DNA from: Deltaproteobacteria bacterium
GTDB taxonomy: Bacteria > Desulfobacterota > Binatia > Binatales > Binataceae
NCBI GenBank assembly: GCA_021786815.1
Contig: JAJYMR010000411.1
Location: forward strand, 1 to 5,046
Direction: 5' to 3'
Length of the DNA stretch: 5,046 nucleotides
Positions 1 through 4,959 of the stretch are shown piece after piece. The stretch's first letter is position 1. Every line of letters starts with the position of its first letter. The translations under genes were made by a program, and so were the position numbers. The notes beneath the pieces were generated by a model, which was not told where the DNA came from, ran no database searches, and saw only the letters and a list, made by a program, of their open reading frames with translations.

Positions 1-688
1 CCGCGCGAAAGACATGGCCCGAATGTCCGAAGACGACGTCCGCGCCGAGATCGATCATCCGGCGCGCGAACGGTACCTGCCGCGGCGGCGGTTCATAGCC
101 CCAGTTCGGTCCCCAATGTGCCGCGACCACCAGGATGTCGCAGTTCGTCCGTGCCTGCTCGATTGTCTCGAACAGGAACCTGGCGCGCTCTTCCGCGAAA
201 TCGGCCGGAACGTACGCGATTCCGGGGCGATGCGGTCCGGCTTCCCAGTCGGGCTCGTTGTCGGTGAACGCGACGAGTCCGATCGTCCTTGCGCCGGCGC
301 GCGCGAGCGCGGGCCGGAAGGCTTCGGCGATATTTTTGCCCGCGCCCGCGTGCGCTATCCCTGCTCCGTCGAGTATCGTGAGAGTGTCGGACAACGCCTC
401 GAAGCCGAAGTCGAGCGCATGGTTGTTCGCGAGCGATACGGCGTTGAAATGGGCCGCGCCGAGTACGGCGACATTTTTCGTATCGGTGCGGAAATGGAAG
501 GCCTTATCGGGCCACGGTTCGCCGCGGTCCGAGATCGCGCATTCCAGGTTGCAAATTCGGAAGTCCGCTTCGCCGAACAGGTGCAGAAGGTTGCCCCACG
601 GATAGTTTACCGAGGCGTGGTGGAGAATCTCGTTGACACCCCGGCCCAGCATCACGTCGCCGACCATCGCAAGCCTCGTGTCTTCCAT
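1..688 (-). CDS. CapA-family (PGA_cap) metallophosphoesterase-fold protein, C-terminus beyond window
   Basis: Translating the minus strand from the ATG at 688 gives 229 codons that stay open to the window edge. The reading shows the ordered motifs of the CapA/PgsA family, which has a calcineurin-like metallophosphoesterase fold: GDVMLGRGV (residues 10-18), NLECAISD (47-54), NNHALDFG (88-95), HWGPNWGYEPPPRQ (191-204) and GADVVFGHSGHVFR (215-228). The likely metal or active-site residues D11, E49, N89/H90, H191, H222 and H225 are all present. Family members take part in poly-gamma-glutamate or capsule synthesis, but many are uncharacterised, so the substrate here is unknown. The protein begins almost directly with the first fold motif and has no signal peptide or N-terminal membrane helix, so it looks cytosolic, unlike membrane-anchored CapA. 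The start is supported by a GAGG 10 nt upstream and an in-frame stop 13-15 nt upstream. A TTG three codons earlier would sit directly against the GAGG and is less likely. Perhaps a third of the protein is missing off the edge. Confidence 0.9.
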   Translation of the reverse strand, partial: MEDTRLAMVGDVMLGRGVNEILHHASVNYPWGNLLHLFGEADFRICNLECAISDRGEPWPDKAFHFRTDTKNVAVLGAAHFNAVSLANNHALDFGFEALSDTLTILDGAGIAHAGAGKNIAEAFRPALARAGARTIGLVAFTDNEPDWEAGPHRPGIAYVPADFAEERARFLFETIEQARTNCDILVVAAHWGPNWGYEPPPRQVPFARRMIDLGADVVFGHSGHVFRA

Positions 689-839
689 CGTCCGCAATCC
701 TCAATGCCGGATGGAACACATTCCGTGCCACGCGGCGCGGATATGCGAGCGGCCTGTTTTCGGGTCCTTCCGGAGTCAGTCTGGCTTTTATGCCGGCCGT
801 ACTCGCGATGGCATGTCGATTGCCCATGAGTGAAGTGCG
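689..839. other. Divergent intergenic spacer, CapA-family gene / rtcB
   Basis: This spacer must contain the start signals of both the minus-strand CapA-family gene and plus-strand rtcB. I see no convincing -35/-10 pair on either strand; the AT-richest spots are TTTTATG near 787 (plus) and CATATC near 741 (minus). A short GGAA-CACA-TTCC inverted repeat lies at 713-724. No tRNA or coding content is supported. No RtcR-type sigma-54 promoter (GG-N10-GC context) stood out. Confidence 0.4.
699..702 (-). promoter_or_regulatory. Ribosome binding site of the CapA-family gene
   Basis: On the minus strand this reads GAGG, 10 nt before the ATG at 688. It decides for that ATG over an in-frame TTG at 697, which would lie immediately next to the GAGG. 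Confidence 0.5.
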
Positions 840-2276
840 ATGGAACTAATCAGGATTCACGACTACCTCTGGGAGATTCCGAAGCAGGGTCCGATGCTCG
901 TGCCGGGGCGGATTTACGCGAACGCCAGGATGATCGACGAACTGCGCGACGACCCCGCGCTGGTACAGGTCGCCAACGTCGCCTGCCTGCCGGGAATCGT
1001 TGGCTATTCGCTCGCGATGCCGGACATCCATTGGGGTTATGGCTTTCCGATAGGCGGTGTCGCGGCTATCGACGCGCGCGCGGGAGTCATCTCGCCCGGT
1101 GGCGTCGGCTACGACATCAACTGCGGCGTGCGCCTGATTCGCACCAATTTGAGATATCCGGACGTCGAGTCGAGGGTCGACCAGCTAGCCGACACGCTCT
1201 TCGACACGATTCCAGCGGGAGTTGGCTCCGAGGGAGCGATACCCGGACTGTCCGTCGAAGAGATGAAGCAATTGGTCGTCGAGGGTGCGCACTGGGCGCT
1301 CCGCACCGGCTACGCGACCCGGGAAGATCTCGACCATACCGAGGAGGGTGGCAGGCTTGCCGGCGCGGACCCCGAGAAAGTCAGCGTTTTCGCTTACAAT
1401 CGCGGCAGGAAGCAGATCGGCACGCTCGGCTCAGGAAATCATTTTCTGGAGCTCAGCCGCGTCGATCGGATTTACGAGCCGAGGGTTGCGGCGGCGCTCG
1501 GCCTGGAAGCGGACCAGGTCACCGTCCTGATTCATTCGGGTTCGCGCGGACTCGGCCATCAGACCTGCGACGATTACCTGCGGATGATCGGGCAGGCGAT
1601 GGCGAAGTACGAGATCACGCTGCCGGACAGGCAGCTTGCGGCGGTGCCGATCGTTTCGCCCGAGGGGCAGGCGTACCTGGGCGCGATGGCGGCGGCGGCC
1701 AACTTCGCCTGGTGCAACCGGCAGGTAATGATGCATCTGGCCGGACGCGCGTTCATGCAGGCGCTCGGCGTTGGCCCGCGCGAACTCGGCTTCTCGCTCA
1801 TCTACGACGTCTGCCACAACATCGCGAAGTTCGAGGAACACGAGATCGGTGGACAAAAGAGGATGGTGTGCGTCCATCGCAAGGGTGCGACCCGCGCTTT
1901 CGGCCCGGGCAATCCGGCGCTTCCCGAAAGCCTGCGCGCGCTCGGACAGCCGGTGTTCATACCCGGCGACATGGGACGCTATTCGTTCGTCCTGATCGGG
2001 CTTCCCGCCGCGATGCGCGAGACGTTCGGCTCGTCGTGTCACGGCGCGGGCAGGGTGAAAAGCCGTACCCAGGCGAAAAAGGAAGCGCGCGGACGCGACT
2101 TGTACGCTGAACTGCGCGCGCTCGGAGTCACGGTTCGCGCGCAGAGCAGGGCAGGTGTCGCGGAGGAAATGCCGGCCGCTTACAAGGACGTCGCGGAAGT
2201 GGTCGAAGTAATGGAAGCCGCGGGCGTCACCCAGCGGGTCGCCAGGCTCAAGCCGTTTGCGGTTATCAAGGGCTGA
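840..2276 (+). CDS. rtcB: RNA-splicing ligase RtcB (3'-phosphate RNA ligase)
   Basis: RtcB is a cytosolic, Mn2+- and GTP-dependent ligase. It joins RNA ends bearing 2',3'-cyclic phosphate or 3'-phosphate to 5'-OH ends, in tRNA splicing (archaea, animals) and in RNA repair (bacteria). The 478-residue protein has the length of the long, archaeal-like form rather than the roughly 400-residue E. coli form. Visible family motifs are PDIHWGYGFPIGG (61-73), GGVGYDINCGVRL (87-99), GSGNHFLE (197-204), HSGSRGLGHQ (232-241), VCHNIAKFE (324-332), IPGDMGRYSFV (374-384) and SSCHGAGRVKSR (398-409). The metal ligands D92, C95, H201, H232 and H326, and the guanylated histidine H401, correspond to D95, C98, H203, H234, H329 and H404 of Pyrococcus horikoshii RtcB, so the enzyme should be active. 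The start is the first ATG after an in-frame stop at 831-833. The Shine-Dalgarno is weak (GAAG, only 4 nt away). No archease, RtcA or RtcR gene adjoins it in this window. Confidence 0.98.
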   Translation: MELIRIHDYLWEIPKQGPMLVPGRIYANARMIDELRDDPALVQVANVACLPGIVGYSLAMPDIHWGYGFPIGGVAAIDARAGVISPGGVGYDINCGVRLIRTNLRYPDVESRVDQLADTLFDTIPAGVGSEGAIPGLSVEEMKQLVVEGAHWALRTGYATREDLDHTEEGGRLAGADPEKVSVFAYNRGRKQIGTLGSGNHFLELSRVDRIYEPRVAAALGLEADQVTVLIHSGSRGLGHQTCDDYLRMIGQAMAKYEITLPDRQLAAVPIVSPEGQAYLGAMAAAANFAWCNRQVMMHLAGRAFMQALGVGPRELGFSLIYDVCHNIAKFEEHEIGGQKRMVCVHRKGATRAFGPGNPALPESLRALGQPVFIPGDMGRYSFVLIGLPAAMRETFGSSCHGAGRVKSRTQAKKEARGRDLYAELRALGVTVRAQSRAGVAEEMPAAYKDVAEVVEVMEAAGVTQRVARLKPFAVIKG

Positions 2277-2320
2277 CACGCCCGCCGGACGCGGTTGTCA
2301 CAAAAGGGTTCATCGTAAGC

Positions 2321-2335
2321 GGCTCCGCTGGAGCC
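2321..2335. repeat. Perfect 6-bp hairpin GGCTCC-GCT-GGAGCC
   Basis: GGCTCC and GGAGCC flank a 3-base loop, 45 bases after the rtcB stop codon. The stem is GC-rich but is followed by ATCCGAG (plus) or GCTTACG (minus), so it lacks the U-tract of an intrinsic terminator. It could slow 3' exonuclease decay of the rtcB mRNA. Confidence 0.4.
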
Positions 2336-2364
2336 ATCCGAGCCAATGGTGCGGGTCGCCAGCA

Positions 2365-2403
2365 CCTTGCCCGCGAACGGGATACGGCCGCTTGCTGGCA
2401 AGG
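2365..2403. repeat. Perfect 7-bp inverted repeat CCTTGCC / GGCAAGG
   Basis: CCTTGCC (2365-2371) and GGCAAGG (2397-2403) enclose 25 bases. A competing small hairpin CCCG-CGAA-CGGG (2370-2381) lies inside and shares two bases with the left arm, so the two folds would partly exclude each other. Function is unknown. Confidence 0.35.
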
Positions 2404-2420
2404 CTATTGCACTGAATAGC
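2403..2420. repeat. Perfect 6-bp hairpin GCTATT-GCACTG-AATAGC
   Basis: GCTATT and AATAGC pair around a 6-base loop, directly abutting the previous inverted repeat and sharing one base with it. TGAAAATCTTT follows, which is AT-rich but not a terminator-grade T-run. The position, 70 bases before the GYD start codon, would place it in that gene's leader or promoter area. Confidence 0.35.
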
Positions 2421-2489
2421 TGAAAATCTTTCCCTCGCGCGGTTGCCGAATCGCCGCGACCGGCGGGGCTCACCAGACGGGGTATCGCG

Positions 2490-2789
2490 ATGGCCACGTA
2501 CGTTATGCTTACCCGGCTGTCTCCGGAAGCGGTCACCAAGCCCGAACGGGTGGTAGATTTGAACAAGCAGGTGGCCGATCGGATCAAGAAGGAATGTCAC
2601 GGCGTCAAGTGGATCGCCAACTACGCAGTGCTCGGCCCGACTGATTATGTCGATATTTTCGAGGCGCCAGACGCGGAGACCGCGACCAAGGTCGCGCTTA
2701 TCGTCCGCTCGTTCGGCCATGCCACCACCGAGACTTGGATGGCCACTGCATGGGAAAGGTTCGCGGAACTGGCAAAGACACTCAAATAG
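2490..2789 (+). CDS. GYD-domain protein
   Basis: The 99-residue protein matches the small, single-domain GYD family (PF08734) along its whole length. It shows the N-terminal strand ATYVMLTRLSPEAV (2-15), the central ECHGVKWIANYAVLGP (35-50), then TDYVDIFEAPD (51-61) and the helix-strand end with SFGHATTETW (74-83). The fold is expected to be a ferredoxin-like alpha/beta dimer. The family has no established biochemical role, so none is assigned. There is no signal peptide or membrane segment, so it should be cytosolic. The start is preceded by GGGG at a 7-nt spacing, a moderate ribosome binding site. The name-giving Gly-Tyr-Asp motif is present only loosely here, as GPTDYVD. The gene stands 213 bp after rtcB and 71 bp before the BON gene, all on the same strand, so cotranscription with the BON gene is possible but not shown. 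Confidence 0.88.
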   Translation: MATYVMLTRLSPEAVTKPERVVDLNKQVADRIKKECHGVKWIANYAVLGPTDYVDIFEAPDAETATKVALIVRSFGHATTETWMATAWERFAELAKTLK

Positions 2790-2860
2790 CCGGCTCAAGT
2801 CAGTGAGAAAGCCAATAACGCAGTTCCGCGCGCCGTCACGATTTCGAACGGCGAAGCAAA

Positions 2861-3610
2861 ATGGCCGACGAAAAAGATAGAAAGTTCTCGCGGGACGAGA
2901 TAGTGCGGCAGGTGCGCGCGGCCCTCGAATTCGAGCGCCGCGTCAACCTGCATCGCCACCCGCTGCATATCGATTACCTTGACGACGCCACGGTTCTGCT
3001 CCAAGGCGACGTCGAGAGCGTGGCGGCGAAGCGAATCGCGCTCGAGCGTGCTGGCGCGATACCCGGGCCGCGCGGCGTCGTTGACCGGCTGAAGGTGGTC
3101 GCGGCGCGCCCGATGGCCGACGGAGAGATTCGCGACGCGACGCGCGATGGACTTGTCGGTGATCTGGCGCTCTCCGAATGCGCAATCGCGATTCATGACG
3201 GCGACAGGGTGCGGACCGTGCGTGAAGCCGCCGAAGGGTCGTCCGATTTTATCGAAGTCGCGGTTCAGGACGGAACCGTCACGCTCGATGGCCGCGTCCG
3301 CAGTCTCGCGCAAAAGCGCTTGGCGGGGGTTCTCGCCTGGTGGGTTCCGGGAACGCGCGACGTGGTCAACGGGATCGAGGTTTCGCCCGAGCAGGAGGAC
3401 AATGACGGCGAAATCACCGATGCGGTCCGCATCGCGCTGGAGAAAGACAAGTTCGTTGACGCCTTTCACATCCGCGTGCGAACGCGAAACGGGGTGGTGA
3501 CGCTGGAAGGCCTTGCGGTCGACGAGCGCCAAAAGGAGATGGCGGAGGCCGACGCCTGGTACGTCTTCGGCGTCAACGATGTCGTGAACCGGCTCGAGGT
3601 GCGAATCTAG
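2861..3610 (+). CDS. Triple BON-domain protein, no signal peptide
   Basis: The 249-residue protein contains three BON (OsmY/nodulation-type) repeats. BON1 spans about 11-80 with the core ATVLLQGDVES (43-53) and ending GVVDRLKVV. BON2 spans about 87-175 with DGTVTLDGRVRSLAQ (137-151) and ending DVVNGIEV. BON3 spans about 182-249 with NGVVTLEGLAVDERQ (210-224) and ending DVVNRLEVRI. Each has the BON pattern of an opening helix (xxIxxxVxxAL), the strand-turn GxVxLxG, a helix, and a closing GVxxVVNxxxV. BON2 is about 20 residues longer than the others, with a charged insertion near 109-129. BON domains are thought to bind membranes, phospholipids or other ligands. OsmY is periplasmic, but this protein starts with the charged MADEKDRKFSRDE and has no export signal. 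The ribosome binding site is weak (GAAG, 4-nt spacing). It sits 84 bp upstream of a CBS-tailed site-2 protease; an envelope or stress link is inference. Confidence 0.87.
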   Translation: MADEKDRKFSRDEIVRQVRAALEFERRVNLHRHPLHIDYLDDATVLLQGDVESVAAKRIALERAGAIPGPRGVVDRLKVVAARPMADGEIRDATRDGLVGDLALSECAIAIHDGDRVRTVREAAEGSSDFIEVAVQDGTVTLDGRVRSLAQKRLAGVLAWWVPGTRDVVNGIEVSPEQEDNDGEITDAVRIALEKDKFVDAFHIRVRTRNGVVTLEGLAVDERQKEMAEADAWYVFGVNDVVNRLEVRI

Positions 3611-3625
3611 CCCGTGACCGAGCCG

Positions 3626-3653
3626 TCGGCAGCGCTGTAAAATCCGATATACT
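3626..3653 (+). promoter_or_regulatory. Candidate sigma-70-like promoter for the site-2 protease gene
   Basis: TCGGCA (4 of 6 matches to TTGACA) at 3626-3631 is followed after 16 bases by TATACT (5 of 6 to TATAAT) at 3648-3653. It would start transcription near 3660 and give a leader of about 35 bases. This gap is the most AT-rich non-coding stretch in the window. The prediction is by eye, and the organism's sigma-factor preferences are unknown. Confidence 0.35.
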
Positions 3654-3686
3654 ACCTACCGGTGTTTTGACTATACTAACTCCGGT
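3648..3686 (+). repeat. Imperfect direct repeat TATACTAMCT(A)CCGGT, two copies
   Basis: TATACTACCTACCGGT (3648-3663) recurs as TATACTAACTCCGGT (3672-3686). The copies differ by one substitution and one deleted base, and their starts lie 24 bases apart. The first copy overlaps the candidate -10 box and the second ends 8 bases before the protease start codon. This could be a double operator, a duplicated -10 element, or a small local duplication. Confidence 0.45.
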
Positions 3687-3694
3687 CCTGAACC

Positions 3695-4858
3695 ATGGCA
3701 GCAAAAAGAAAAGGCGTACTGGCGGTTTTCCGAGTGGCGGGCATCGATATCGAGATCGACTACTCGTGGGGTGTCATCTTCCTCCTGGTGCTTTTCGGGC
3801 TTGCGGCCGGCTACTTCCCGCAGGTCATCCCGGGCTACGCATGGTTCGAATACTGGATGGTCGGGCTGACCGCGACCGTGCTGTTCTTCGCGTCGGTGGT
3901 GGTTCATGAACTTTCGCACGCGATGATGGCGAACCGGTTCGGCCACCGGGTCAGCCGGATAACGCTCTTCATTTTCGGCGGGATGGCGCATCTTTCCGCC
4001 GAACCTCAAAAAGCGAGCGAGGAGTTTCAGATCGCGGTGGTGGGGCCGCTCACGAGCCTGGTGCTCGGCGTGCTCTTTTGGGCGATTCCGCACGCAGTGG
4101 ATTTGTCCTCGTGGCGGCTATGGTCCGAGACATTCCAGTATCTCGGGCTAATCAATATCGCGCTGGCGGTGTTCAATCTGCTTCCCGGATTTCCGCTCGA
4201 TGGGGGCAGGATCCTGCGCGCGGTCTTCTGGTGGCAGTCGGGCGACGTGGTCGCGGCGACCGCGCGGGCGGGGCGATGGGCGACGGGAGTGGTGTACGGG
4301 CTCATTTTTCTCGGAGCGCTCGAGATACTCTACGGCGCCCTGCTCGGCGGCATCTGGCTCATCCTGATCGCAATGTTCCTGAGAAGCGCGTCGATCGCTT
4401 CGGTGCAGAACGTCACTATCGAGCGTATTCTGGGCGCGGCGCACGTGCGCGACATCATGGTGCGCGAGCCTCTAATTGTCAGATCCGACGCTTCGGTCGC
4501 CGAGGTTGTCGAGAATTATTTTCTCAGGTTCGGCTACGCCGGCTTTCCGGTCGTGCGCGACGGGCACGCGGTGGGCCTGATCTCGCTCGGACAGGTGCAG
4601 CAATGTCCGTCCGAAGCGCGCGCGACGCGCCAGGTCGAAAGCGTGATGCGCGGGCTCGACGATTCAGTCACGATTGCGCCTTCGGCAACCGTGCTTGAGG
4701 CGCTGCACAAGATGACCGAGCAGGACACGGGACGGCTTCTGGTGATGGAGGGGGACAGGCTTGCCGGACTTATCACGCGTTCCGGAGTGGCGCGTTTTCT
4801 CCAGATGAAGTCGCGCCTGGAAGCGCCCGTGGAACTGACCGGCCGAAACAACGTGTGA
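3695..4858 (+). CDS. Site-2 protease family (M50) membrane metalloprotease with C-terminal CBS pair
   Basis: The 387-residue protein is an intramembrane zinc protease of the S2P/M50 family in the subgroup with cytosolic CBS domains. The zinc site is HELSH (71-75; H71, H75, catalytic E72), with the third ligand D169 in NLLPGFPLDGGRILRA (161-176). Hydrophobic membrane segments lie at about 25-45, 54-78, 112-134, 146-165 and one or two between 195 and 230. A CBS pair follows: CBS1 about 250-303 (VRDIMV ... YAGFPVVRDGHAVGLIS) and CBS2 about 313-371 (VESVMR ... GRLLVMEGDRLAGLITRSG). S2P enzymes cut membrane-embedded regulators such as anti-sigma factors, and CBS pairs usually bind adenine nucleotides, so activity may respond to energy state. 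The natural substrate is not evident, as no anti-sigma or sigma gene is adjacent. The ATG matches the usual family beginning (short basic tail, then VAGIDIEIDYSW), but I see no Shine-Dalgarno before it. The codon use looks like that of the neighbours. Confidence 0.95.
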   Translation: MAAKRKGVLAVFRVAGIDIEIDYSWGVIFLLVLFGLAAGYFPQVIPGYAWFEYWMVGLTATVLFFASVVVHELSHAMMANRFGHRVSRITLFIFGGMAHLSAEPQKASEEFQIAVVGPLTSLVLGVLFWAIPHAVDLSSWRLWSETFQYLGLINIALAVFNLLPGFPLDGGRILRAVFWWQSGDVVAATARAGRWATGVVYGLIFLGALEILYGALLGGIWLILIAMFLRSASIASVQNVTIERILGAAHVRDIMVREPLIVRSDASVAEVVENYFLRFGYAGFPVVRDGHAVGLISLGQVQQCPSEARATRQVESVMRGLDDSVTIAPSATVLEALHKMTEQDTGRLLVMEGDRLAGLITRSGVARFLQMKSRLEAPVELTGRNNV

Positions 4859-4870
4859 CTTTCCCTCCTG

Positions 4871-4900
4871 CGCGCGAGCGCCGCGCGAGCGCTTGTTCTT
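4871..4900 (+). terminator. Possible intrinsic terminator after the site-2 protease
   Basis: AGCGC (4877-4881) can pair with GCGCT (4889-4893) around a 7-base loop, with possible G-U and C-G extension, and the stem runs into TTGTTCTT. It begins 12 bases after the protease stop codon. The T-stretch is interrupted and the stem short, so a terminator is plausible but not certain. The same stretch is a perfect tandem duplication of CGCGCGAGCGC (4871-4881 and 4882-4892). Confidence 0.35.
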
Positions 4901-4946
4901 CGGACAGGCGCAGCGATACGGCGTCGATTCATAATCGCCCGTTCTC

Positions 4947-4951
4947 AAGGA
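4947..4951 (+). promoter_or_regulatory. Ribosome binding site of the VOC-like gene
   Basis: AAGGA lies 8 bases before the ATG at 4960, the strongest Shine-Dalgarno in the window. It supports that ATG as a genuine start even though only 29 codons are visible. Confidence 0.6.
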
Positions 4952-4959
4952 CGTCCGTC

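Larger units (their letters stand above)
2277..2489. other. 213-bp intergenic region with consecutive small inverted repeats
   Basis: This is the longest gap between plus-strand genes here. I find no supportable coding region: the open minus-strand frames crossing it resemble no known family and run antisense into neighbouring genes. It contains three perfect inverted repeats, annotated separately, but no T-tract after any of them, so none is a clear intrinsic terminator for rtcB. The last 70 bases include an AT-rich patch (AATAGCTGAAAATCTTT, 2415-2431) that could hold a start signal for the following GYD gene. A TTGCTG-N17-AATAGC pair at 2392-2420 matches consensus poorly. The region may be a structured leader for the GYD mRNA or simply an untranslated spacer. 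Confidence 0.4.

Noticed and set aside
14..829. Long plus-strand open frame of 271 codons across the left end
   Set aside because: It is antisense to the CapA-family gene, whose motifs are unmistakable. The frame is Arg-rich, matches no family I know, and is open only because of high G+C.
826..849. Seven-codon upstream ORF (MSEVRWN) overlapping the rtcB start codon
   Set aside because: It has no ribosome binding site, and such a short overlap is expected by chance; no evidence for translational coupling.
830..2110. 426-codon plus-strand frame overlapping rtcB in another frame
   Set aside because: It is an extremely Arg/Gly/Ala-rich shadow of rtcB with no recognisable domain; the RtcB frame has every catalytic motif.
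1431..2279. 282-codon minus-strand frame antisense to rtcB
   Set aside because: Arg/His-rich composition typical of antisense frames in GC-rich genes, no motif, and it ends within the rtcB coding region.
2392..2420. TTGCTG-N17-AATAGC as a promoter for the GYD gene
   Set aside because: Only three of six matches in each hexamer, and the -10 overlaps a hairpin arm; not better than background.
2180..2798. Two minus-strand frames covering the rtcB-GYD gap
   Set aside because: They run antisense to rtcB and the GYD gene, have no recognisable motif and no convincing start signals, so they do not show that the gap is coding.
4930..4935. CATAAT as a -10 box for the VOC-like gene
   Set aside because: It matches the -10 consensus 5 of 6, but no reasonable -35 lies 15-19 bases upstream, so the promoter call is unsupported.
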